From: Lysobacter_K sp043738095
GTDB taxonomy: Bacteria; Pseudomonadota; Gammaproteobacteria; Xanthomonadales; Xanthomonadaceae
Length of the DNA stretch: 64,000 nt
Assembly: GCA_043738095.1 (NCBI GenBank)
Contig: JAYSZI010000093.1
Span: 1-64,000, forward strand
Direction: 5' to 3'
Under the pieces are notes generated by a model. The model did not search any database and was not told the DNA's origin. It worked only from the letters and a program-made list of their open reading frames with translations. A program made the translations under genes and the position numbers. Shown one piece after another: positions 42,511-49,612 of this stretch (positions are counted from its first letter, which is position 1; each line of letters starts with the position of its first letter).

Positions 42511-43944
42511 TCAGCTGAGGATGCCGCCCCTGGTCAGCGCCGTCGGATCAAGCAAACGTCGCAGCTCATTTTCCGACAGCCCACTCAACTCCAACGCGAC
42601 GTCAAACACCGGCCGCCCATCCTTGTAGGCTTGCTTGGCTATCGTCGCGGCCTTCTCATAGCCAATGATTGGATTCAGCGCGGTGACCAGGATCGGATTG
42701 CGATCCAGCGTCGCGCGCACGCGCTTGGTGCTTACGGTGAGCCCGGCGATCGCATCGTCGGCCAGCCGCCGCATCGCATTGGCAAGCAAACGGATCGAAT
42801 CGAGTAAGTCGAACGCGATCAGCGGCAACATCACGTTGAGTTGGAAATTGCCGCTTTGACCCGCAATCGTGATCGCGGTGTGGTGGCCCATGACCTGCGC
42901 GCACACCATCGCCATCGCCTCGGGTATCACCGGGTTGACCTTGCCCGGCATGATCGAGCTGCCCGGCTGCAACGCCGGCAGTTCGATCTCCCCCAAGCCG
43001 GCCAGCGGTCCGGAGTTCATCCAGCGCAGATCGTTGGCGATCTTCATCAACGCCACCGCTAGCGCGCTGAGCTGACCCGACAGTTCGACCGCGTCGTCCT
43101 GCGCAGCCAGGCCCTCGAACTTGTTCGGCGCAGACTCGAAGCGGGTACCGGCCAAAGCCGACAGGGCCTTGGCCATCGCCGGGCCGAAGCGCGGATCGGC
43201 ATTGATGCCGGTGCCGATCGCGGTGCCGCCGATCGGCAGCCGCCGCAGCCGCTTGAGGCTGTCGTCGATGCGCATCTGCGCCGAGTCCAGCTGCGCCGAC
43301 CACGCGCCGAACTCCTGCGCGAACGTCAGCGGCATCGCGTCCATCAGGTGGGTGCGGCCGGTCTTGGTGACTTTAGTCAGCGACTTCGCGCGGCGGTCGA
43401 TGGTGCGGCGCAGATGCTTGAGCGCGGGCAGCAGCGATTCCACCGTGGCCAATTGCGCCGACACGCGGATCGCGGTCGGGATCACATCGTTGGAGCTCTG
43501 ACCGAGATTGACGTGGTCGTTCGGATGGATCGTGTTTTTGCCGTTGGCGCCGACCTTGCCGCCGCGCGAGGCCAGCGCCGCGATCACCTCATTAGCATTC
43601 ATGTTGCTGGACGTGCCCGAGCCGGTCTGGAACACGTCGATTGGGAACTGCGCATCGTATTCGCCGGCGGCGACTTGCAACGCTGCCGCGCGGATCGCTG
43701 CTGCAGCGGATTTCCCCAGCAAGCCGAACCCGCCATTGACCTGCGCCGCCGCGGCTTTGATCAGGCCCAGCGCGCGGATGAATTCAGGCGGCATCGGTTG
43801 GCCCGATATCGGAAAGTTCTGCACTGCGCGCTGGGTCTGTGCGCCCCACAGCGAGTGTGCAGGTACCTGTAGGTCGCCCATGCTGTCGTGCTCGGTGCGC
43901 GTTGCGGTCTTTGCCAGCAGGGAGGGGATCTTCTTCGTGGCCAT
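42511..43944 (-). CDS. fumC: fumarate hydratase class II
   Basis: This 477-residue homotetrameric TCA enzyme hydrates fumarate to malate. Class II fumarase signatures are present: TEHDSMGDLQVPAHSLWGAQTQRAVQNF at the N-terminus, GSGTSSNMNANEVIA near residue 110, TGRTHLMDAMPLTFAQEFG near 195-213, and the superfamily signature GSSIMPGKVNP near 331-341. It has no iron-sulfur site. The N-terminal extension MATKKIPSLLAKTA is a little longer than in E. coli. It stands alone on its strand. Confidence 0.97.
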   Translation of the reverse strand: MATKKIPSLLAKTATRTEHDSMGDLQVPAHSLWGAQTQRAVQNFPISGQPMPPEFIRALGLIKAAAAQVNGGFGLLGKSAAAAIRAAALQVAAGEYDAQFPIDVFQTGSGTSSNMNANEVIAALASRGGKVGANGKNTIHPNDHVNLGQSSNDVIPTAIRVSAQLATVESLLPALKHLRRTIDRRAKSLTKVTKTGRTHLMDAMPLTFAQEFGAWSAQLDSAQMRIDDSLKRLRRLPIGGTAIGTGINADPRFGPAMAKALSALAGTRFESAPNKFEGLAAQDDAVELSGQLSALAVALMKIANDLRWMNSGPLAGLGEIELPALQPGSSIMPGKVNPVIPEAMAMVCAQVMGHHTAITIAGQSGNFQLNVMLPLIAFDLLDSIRLLANAMRRLADDAIAGLTVSTKRVRATLDRNPILVTALNPIIGYEKAATIAKQAYKDGRPVFDVALELSGLSENELRRLLDPTALTRGGILS

Positions 43945-44120
43945 CGTAGTTTCCTGAAACGCGCTGGGAGGGTTGGTCCGCTCTCCCCCGGGTCGGTCGA
44001 AATGGCCTCCGGCAACTCGAGCACGCCGTGCGCCATCGCATCACTGAACGAGCATCACCTAACCAGCATCGCCGAAGCGTGACCCACCGACATCAGGGCG
44101 GCACACGATCTCGCGGCATC

Positions 44121-44546
44121 TCAGCCGTCGGGAGTCCCACGGACCCTGATACTTCCGGCACACACGTCGCCCTCTTCCACCCCCATCACCCAGCGCCGTA
44201 GTTCCTCGGTCCGCTGTAGCGTCAATTCCGTCGCCGCTTGGCAGCGGCATTGCTTGTGGACGCTGCCGTAAGCTTTTTGCGGTTCACGCGCCGGGTAGAG
44301 CGCTTGCAGCTGCGCGTCGCGGTAAGGCAGCCACGCGCGCTGCGCTACCTTGAGTTTCTCAATGAACCTACCGTCGGCTTGGTAGTCGACCAGCACTTGG
44401 CGGTAGACGCGGTTCAACTCCTTGTCCGCGCGCTGGTACTCGCCGCATGCGTCCTGGTCCGACGCCGCCTGGGTCTGGGCCCACCCTGGCGTGGAGGCGG
44501 CCGCCAGCACCACCGTGAAAATCAATGTCAGCCGGCGAACATTCAT
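44121..44546 (-). CDS. DUF1311/LprI-like exported protein
   Basis: This 141-residue protein has a signal peptide (MNVRRLTLIFTVVLAAASTPGWAQ). A short helical domain follows with YQRADKELNRVYRQVLVDY and KVAQRAWLPYRDAQLQAL, the pattern of the DUF1311/LprI family. Some members inhibit lysozyme. Cysteines in DACGEY, KQCRCQA and DVCAGS are consistent with periplasmic disulfides. The start at 44546 is chosen over 44570 because it begins the signal peptide and has GGGA eight bases upstream. Confidence 0.78.
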   Translation of the reverse strand: MNVRRLTLIFTVVLAAASTPGWAQTQAASDQDACGEYQRADKELNRVYRQVLVDYQADGRFIEKLKVAQRAWLPYRDAQLQALYPAREPQKAYGSVHKQCRCQAATELTLQRTEELRRWVMGVEEGDVCAGSIRVRGTPDG

Positions 44547-44782
44547 CAGCATTCCCATTGAGTCATCCAAAGGTGGATAGGGCGATCCAACCTTCTCGTC
44601 AGCCGCGATGAACGGTATGCCCGTCCCAGTTATTCAGCAAGCCGCGCATGAAGCACCGGACCTCTCGCCACCCGAACGCGCGCTACGGTGCCGAGCACCG
44701 GCGGAAGTAGACCGGCCCCGTGGACCGGCCCTGTAGACGGGCCCTGTAGAATCGCGCCCCTGTCCTGCTGCCTGCGCGTGCC
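44547..44782. other. intergenic region between divergent genes, containing a tandem repeat
   Basis: This divergent region carries promoters for the DUF1311 gene and purB. Its right half contains a tandem repeat of a 13-base unit at 44707-44758, annotated separately. I see no further gene, and no convincing -35/-10 pair could be fixed. Confidence 0.4.
44707..44758. repeat. 13-bp tandem repeat, four units, ahead of purB
   Basis: Four consecutive 13-base units read GTAGACCGGCCCC, GTGGACCGGCCCT, GTAGACGGGCCCT and GTAGAATCGCGCC. The first three differ at only one to three positions and the fourth is degenerate. The array ends 24 bases before the purB start codon, so it lies in the leader or promoter. 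A change in unit number could change purB expression. Confidence 0.75.
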
Positions 44783-46159
44783 ATGTCCGCCAACATCGAA
44801 TCCCAGTTGCTCGCGCTGTCCCCGCTTGATGGCCGCTATGCGGGCAAGGTCGACCCGCTGCGCCCAATTTTCTCTGAGTTCGGCCTAATCAAGGCGCGCG
44901 TCACTGTCGAGATCGAGTGGCTGCTGGCGTTGGCCGCGGAGCCGGGCATCGTCGAGCTCAAGCCGTTCCCCGCCGCGGCCATCGCGCGCCTACGCAGCCT
45001 GGCTAAGAACCTGTCAGTCGCCGACGCCGCCCGGGTCAAGGAAATCGAACGCACCACCAACCACGACGTCAAGGCGGTCGAGTACCTGATCAAGGAGCGG
45101 CTGGCCGACGATGCCGAGCTCGGCCCGGCGCTCGAATTCGTCCACTTCGCCTGCACCAGCGAAGACATCAACAACCTCAGCTATGCGCTGATGCTCAACG
45201 AGGCCCGGCAGCGCGTGCTGCTGCCCAAGCTCGACCAATTGATCCAGAAACTGCGGGCAATGGCGCACGAACATGCCGCCCTGCCGATGCTCTCTCGCAC
45301 CCACGGCCAGACCGCTTCGCCGTCCACCGTCGGCAAGGAGCTGGCCAACGTCGTCGCGCGCCTGCAGCGCCAAGGCGAAGTGCTGGCGGGCCTGCCGATG
45401 CCGGGCAAGATCAACGGCGCGGTCGGCAACTACAACGCCCACGTCGCGGCCTACCCCGAGGTCGACTGGACCGCGTTCGCGCGCCGCTTCGTCGAATCGC
45501 TCGACCTCGACTGGCAGCCCTACACCACCCAGATCGAACCGCACGACGGCATCGCCGAGTTGTGCGACGCGCACAAGCGCATCGACACCATCGCAATCGA
45601 TCTGTGCCGCGACATCTGGGGCTACATCTCGCTCGGCTATTTCAAGCAGTCGGTCAAGGCCGGTGAAGTTGGCAGCTCGACCATGCCGCACAAGGTCAAT
45701 CCGATCGATTTCGAAAACGCGGAAGGCAACTTCGGCATCGCCAACGCGCTGTTCGAGCACTTCGCCGCGAAGCTGCCGATCAGCCGCTGGCAGCGCGACC
45801 TCACCGACTCGACCGTGCTGCGCGCGCTCGGCACCGCATTTGGCCATGCGCTGATCGGTTTCGATTCACTGCTGCGCGGACTCGACAAGCTGACCGCCAA
45901 CCCGGAGCGGCTGGCGGCCGATCTCGATGCCAGTTGGGAAGTGCTGGCCGAGGCCGTGCAGACGGTGATGCGTCGCCATGGGCTGCCCAGCCCGTACGAG
46001 CAGCTCAAGGCACTCACCCGCGGCCATGGCATCGACGAGGCTTCGATGCGCACGTTTATCGAATCGCTCGCGTTGCCCGCCGACGCGAAGCAGCGACTGC
46101 TCGAGATGACCCCGGGCAGCTATACCGGGTTGGCGCAGCAGCTGGCCCGCGAAGTCTGA
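44783..46159 (+). CDS. purB: adenylosuccinate lyase
   Basis: This 458-residue enzyme cleaves SAICAR and adenylosuccinate, two fumarate-releasing steps of purine synthesis. Signatures include LSPLDGRYAGKVDPLRPIFSEFGLI at the N-terminus, RTTNHDVKAVEYLIKERL near residue 92, FACTSEDINNL near 122, the SRTHGQTASPSTVGKELA segment near 169, and the superfamily signature GSSTMPHKVNPIDFENAEGN near 296. The length matches the E. coli-type enzyme. It shares a superfamily with the nearby fumC, but the two are on opposite strands and not an operon. Confidence 0.97.
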   Translation: MSANIESQLLALSPLDGRYAGKVDPLRPIFSEFGLIKARVTVEIEWLLALAAEPGIVELKPFPAAAIARLRSLAKNLSVADAARVKEIERTTNHDVKAVEYLIKERLADDAELGPALEFVHFACTSEDINNLSYALMLNEARQRVLLPKLDQLIQKLRAMAHEHAALPMLSRTHGQTASPSTVGKELANVVARLQRQGEVLAGLPMPGKINGAVGNYNAHVAAYPEVDWTAFARRFVESLDLDWQPYTTQIEPHDGIAELCDAHKRIDTIAIDLCRDIWGYISLGYFKQSVKAGEVGSSTMPHKVNPIDFENAEGNFGIANALFEHFAAKLPISRWQRDLTDSTVLRALGTAFGHALIGFDSLLRGLDKLTANPERLAADLDASWEVLAEAVQTVMRRHGLPSPYEQLKALTRGHGIDEASMRTFIESLALPADAKQRLLEMTPGSYTGLAQQLAREV

Positions 46160-46186
46160 GGCCCCACGGCGCTAACTGACGACGTC

Positions 46187-46660
46187 ATGGCCAGCTACTG
46201 GTGGCAATGCATCTCATGCGGCGACCGGCCAACGTGGCTGAGCGTCTGCGGCTCCCGCAGCATCGCCGCGTTCATCTGGGATGAGTTGGCGCCGAGTGGG
46301 TGGGATCAACGCCTGCTGCGGCGCCGGTGCAAATGCAAGCGCAATTCGCTTTACATCACCTATCGCTTCAAACGCGGCGATCCTGAGAGGATCAGCGTCA
46401 AGCATATAGTGGGCGTCGGTCCGGACGACGATTACCTGCCGATGCTGTGGGAGACGTTTCGGCATTCCAGTCCCCGCAAGAAGTGGATCGACTTCAAATA
46501 CCAGAAGGCCCGCAGTCCTTGGGGTCTCAACAAGCGAGTTGTGCTGGAGAAGACCCAGCTAATGCGCCTGCTGCAAATGTACGACCGCGCGACTGGACGC
46601 AAAACGCCCGCCCAGGACCGATCTAGCCCCGAGACGCGTCACCAGCCAGGCGTGACCTGA
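46187..46660 (+). CDS. hypothetical protein with zinc-ribbon-like cysteines
   Basis: This 157-residue protein has no recognised family. Near its N-terminus are CISC (residues 8-11) and later RRRCKCKRN (Cys about 48 and 50). Together these could bind zinc in a CxxC-x36-CxC arrangement. The rest is basic and aromatic-rich (NSLYITYRFKRGDPERISVKHIVGVGPDDDYLPMLWETFRHSS). There is no signal peptide. It lies 27 bases after purB, but its GC content looks lower than that of its neighbours, so it may be a recent arrival. Confidence 0.6.
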   Translation: MASYWWQCISCGDRPTWLSVCGSRSIAAFIWDELAPSGWDQRLLRRRCKCKRNSLYITYRFKRGDPERISVKHIVGVGPDDDYLPMLWETFRHSSPRKKWIDFKYQKARSPWGLNKRVVLEKTQLMRLLQMYDRATGRKTPAQDRSSPETRHQPGVT

Positions 46661-46683
46661 CCACTATCGCCGGAGGCGGCCCG

Positions 46684-47082
46684 ATGAAATTGTTGATCAA
46701 CATCGATGTCCCGGAACTGGCCCTCGCCGAGCGGTTCTATACCGCCGCGTTCGGCCTGCGCACCGGACGTCGTTTCGGCGATGACGCGGTGGAACTGCTC
46801 GGCGCCGACGCGCCGATCTATTTGCTGCACAAGACCGCTGGCACGGTTGGGGCGGGCGCCGTGTGCCGCGATTACGCGCGCCACTGGAGCCCAATTCATT
46901 GCGACGTCGTCGTCGACGACATAGACGCCGCCATTGCCCGCGCCGTCGCCGCCGGCGCCGTGCAGGAAGGCGCGACCCGCGAGACGGTGTGGGGGCGCAT
47001 TGTGCAAATGGCCGACCCATTCGGGCACGGCTGGTGCCTGCTGCAATTTATTGGGCGCGGCTACGACGAGATATCGACATGA
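46684..47082 (+). CDS. VOC (glyoxalase-like) family protein
   Basis: This 132-residue protein has the paired beta-alpha-beta-beta-beta layout of the vicinal oxygen chelate superfamily. It starts MKLLINIDVPELALAERFYTAAFGL and the second module ends in the typical VQMADPFGHGWCLLQFI. The substrate is unknown. Its stop overlaps the ATG of the RoxA-type oxygenase gene (47079-47082), so the two are co-translated. This suggests a link in stress or translation-quality functions, but only by position. Confidence 0.85.
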   Translation: MKLLINIDVPELALAERFYTAAFGLRTGRRFGDDAVELLGADAPIYLLHKTAGTVGAGAVCRDYARHWSPIHCDVVVDDIDAAIARAVAAGAVQEGATRETVWGRIVQMADPFGHGWCLLQFIGRGYDEIST

Positions 47083-48353
47083 AGAAAACAAAAACGGCAG
47101 CGAAGTCCCTATCCAAGCCCGCACCGCTGGCGCTGCCGATCGAAGTCGACGCCAGCAAATTAACGCCACTGGGCATGCCGCCCGCGGTATTCCTGCGCGA
47201 CTACTGGCAGAAGCAACCGCTGCTGATCCGCAACGCGTTCGCGGATTTCTCCGCGCCCGGGTTCACCCCGCCGATCGCGCCCGAAGACCTTGCCGGCCTG
47301 GCCTGCGAGGACTTCGCGCTGTCGCGCATCGTCAACTACGACCGCGCGCTGGATCGCTGGACGCTGCGGCAGGGACCGTTTGCCGAGGACGAGTTCCCCG
47401 GCATGCCGCATCAGGACTGGACCCTGCTGGTGCAGGACGTCGACAAGTGGGACGCCGATGTCGCCGCGCTGCTCGATGCGTTCGCGTTCCTGCCGCGCTG
47501 GCGCATCGACGACGTCATGGTGTCGTTCGCCGCGCCGGGCGGCTCGGTCGGCGCCCACGTCGACCAGTACGACGTGTTCCTATTGCAGGCGAAGGGGCAT
47601 CGGCGCTGGCAGATCGACGCGTCGCTGGCGCTGGGCAACGCAGCGCCGTCGCTGGAGTTCCGCCAGGACGTCGAGCTCAAGCTGTTGCGCGAGTTCCATC
47701 CCACCCACGACTGGATTCTCGGCCCCGGCGACATGCTGTACCTGCCGCCGGGCGTGCCGCACCACGGCGTCGCCGAGGATGCGTGCCTGACGTACTCGAT
47801 CGGCATGCGCGCCCCATCGGCGGCGGAGCTGCTTGGCGATTTCGTCGACACCTTGGCGGCCGATGCGGACGAGGCCTTGCGCTATCGCGATCCCGACCTG
47901 CAGCCGGCGAGCGACCCGAGCGAGATCGATGCCGCGGCGATGACGCGCGCGATCGAGGCGCTGAACCTGCTGCGCATGAACGACCCCGAGCGCCTTGGCG
48001 ACTGGTTCGGGCGTTTCATCACGCTGTACCGCAACGGCGGTGAAGTGCTGCCCGGTGGCGACGAGCGCTCGCGCATCGAGGTCGAATGGGACCTCCAGCA
48101 CGGAGCCAGTCTTGGGCGTCACCCGTTTTCGCGCATGGCCTGGCGCCAAGCTGGGCGCGGCGCACGCCTGTACGTCAATGGCCAGGAGTTCGCGCTGCCG
48201 GTGCGCGACGCGAAGCGCATCGCCAATGCCGCGCAGCTGGACGGCGTGGGATATGCGGCGCTCTCCGAAAAAGGCCGCGACCGGCTATTCGAGCTGATCC
48301 AGGCGGGCCATTACCGGCTGGCGCTCGACAATGACATCGCAGAGGAGCAATAA
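47079..48353 (+). CDS. roxA: RoxA/YcfD-type 50S ribosomal protein L16 arginine hydroxylase
   Basis: This 424-residue JmjC-type Fe(II)/2-oxoglutarate oxygenase matches the YcfD/RoxA group, which hydroxylates an arginine of ribosomal protein uL16. Iron ligands are visible in GGSVGAHVDQYDVF (His near 157, Asp near 159) and in GVPHHGV (His near 227). The N-terminal FLRDYWQKQPLLIRNAF is diagnostic. A C-terminal winged-helix-like part (RLYVNGQEFALPVRDAKRIANAAQL) completes it. At 424 residues it is somewhat longer than the E. coli enzyme. The start at 47079 overlaps the VOC gene. Confidence 0.9.
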   Translation: MKKTKTAAKSLSKPAPLALPIEVDASKLTPLGMPPAVFLRDYWQKQPLLIRNAFADFSAPGFTPPIAPEDLAGLACEDFALSRIVNYDRALDRWTLRQGPFAEDEFPGMPHQDWTLLVQDVDKWDADVAALLDAFAFLPRWRIDDVMVSFAAPGGSVGAHVDQYDVFLLQAKGHRRWQIDASLALGNAAPSLEFRQDVELKLLREFHPTHDWILGPGDMLYLPPGVPHHGVAEDACLTYSIGMRAPSAAELLGDFVDTLAADADEALRYRDPDLQPASDPSEIDAAAMTRAIEALNLLRMNDPERLGDWFGRFITLYRNGGEVLPGGDERSRIEVEWDLQHGASLGRHPFSRMAWRQAGRGARLYVNGQEFALPVRDAKRIANAAQLDGVGYAALSEKGRDRLFELIQAGHYRLALDNDIAEEQ

Positions 48354-48562
48354 GGCTCCTCAAGGCACCCGAACTAACCCGTCGTTCCTGCAAATCCAAG
48401 ACCAATGTGAAGCGCGTAGTTCGTCGACGCCCGACCCGCAGGGCGAGCGACAGCAGGTTGTCCCGCGCCTTCGCTTCCCAGAGCTTCAAGTCACAGGCGT
48501 CCTGCTTCCTAGCAACCGACGAGCAATCTATGACGGGCAATAACCCGAGCACTGGAGATTCC
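48354..48562. other. intergenic region before the GNAT gene
   Basis: No gene is supported in these 209 bases. An upstream ATG in the next gene's frame exists near 48407, but its translation is arginine- and serine-rich and unlike the family. A purine-rich CTGGAG lies close before the ATG at 48563. No promoter was fixed. Confidence 0.35.
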
Positions 48563-49468
48563 ATGACTGCCACCCCGCCCTTCTCCGTGGAGCCGGTCGA
48601 TTACGACAGCGCCCTGCCCGACCTGCGCCGCGTGCGCGAGGCGGTGTTCGTGCAGGAGCAGAGCGTGCCCGCGGAGCTGGAGTGGGATGAGCTCGATCCG
48701 CAGTGCCGGCACGTGCTCGCGCGCGACGGCGAAGGCCAACCGATCGGCACCGGCCGGCTGACCCCCGATCACCGCATCGGTCGCATGGCCGTGCTGGCCG
48801 ACTGGCGCGGTCGCGGCGTCGGCGACGCCTTGTTGCTCGCGTTGATCGACGAGGCCCGACGCTTGGGCTGGCGCGAAGTCTCGCTGCACGCGCAGGTCGC
48901 AGCAATCGGCTTCTACACCCGGCACGGCTTCTTGCCCGTTGAGGCCCGCTTCGTCGAAGCCGGCATCGATCATCAATCGATGCACCGGCTGCTCGACAAG
49001 CCCAATCCCGTCGAGACCCACGATGCCGCGCAGGCGGCACTACTCGGCGTAATTGGCCGCGCCCGGCGCCACCTGCTGCTGTACAGCCGCGAGCTCGACC
49101 CAGGCCTGTTGGACACGCCCGAGGCATTGGCGGCACTGCGCCGATTCGCCACCCGCGACGGGACGGTGCGCGTGCTGCTGCAGGACCCGGCCACGCCGCA
49201 ACGCGCGCTCGCGCCGCTGATCGGGCTCGCCCAGCGCCTACCCAGCGCGTTTGCGTTCCGCGCCGTGGAGGAACCCGGCGATCGCGCCTATGCCTCTGCA
49301 TTCATCGTCAACGACCGCGGTGGCTGGTATTTCCGCACGCTCGGTCATCGTTTCGACGGCGAAACCGCGCTCGACGGCGAGGCCCGCGCACGGCAACTGC
49401 GTGCGGCGTTCGAGCCGATGTGGGAGCGCGCCCGTGCGTGCACGGAGTTCCGCGCGCTGGGGATTTGA
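48563..49468 (+). CDS. GNAT acetyltransferase fused to a C-terminal unknown domain
   Basis: This 301-residue protein begins with a GNAT domain (about residues 1-145). It has LRRVREAVFVQEQSVPAELEWDELD, ARDGEGQPIGTGRL and the acetyl-CoA loop RIGRMAVLADWRGRGVGDALL, the pattern of the ElaA/YjcF-like group. A second domain (about 155-301) includes LLLYSRELDPGLLDTPEALAALRRFA and GTVRVLLQDPATPQRA, and resembles an uncharacterised phospholipase-D-like or DUF7931-like unit. The substrate is unknown. The gene ends about 50 bases before the sucA promoter. Confidence 0.83.
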   Translation: MTATPPFSVEPVDYDSALPDLRRVREAVFVQEQSVPAELEWDELDPQCRHVLARDGEGQPIGTGRLTPDHRIGRMAVLADWRGRGVGDALLLALIDEARRLGWREVSLHAQVAAIGFYTRHGFLPVEARFVEAGIDHQSMHRLLDKPNPVETHDAAQAALLGVIGRARRHLLLYSRELDPGLLDTPEALAALRRFATRDGTVRVLLQDPATPQRALAPLIGLAQRLPSAFAFRAVEEPGDRAYASAFIVNDRGGWYFRTLGHRFDGETALDGEARARQLRAAFEPMWERARACTEFRALGI

Positions 49469-49521
49469 CGGCAGCAGCGGCCCTGAACAAGTGCCCTAGC
49501 CGTTGGGCCGCGTGCTGCCGC

Positions 49522-49527
49522 TATAAT
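49522..49527 (+). promoter_or_regulatory. candidate -10 box for sucAB-lpdA
   Basis: A perfect TATAAT occurs 85 bases upstream of the sucA start codon. The best -35-like hexamer, TTGGGC at 49503-49508, is only 13 bases away, so this may be an activator-dependent promoter. It is the only consensus-like -10 in the gap. Confidence 0.4.
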
Positions 49528-49612
49528 TCCGATCCCTGAGTGCCTGAATAGCCGCCCGCGCGCGCCATCCTGGCCTCCGCCCCCTTCCTCCAAGAGTTTC
49601 CCGATCACCATC

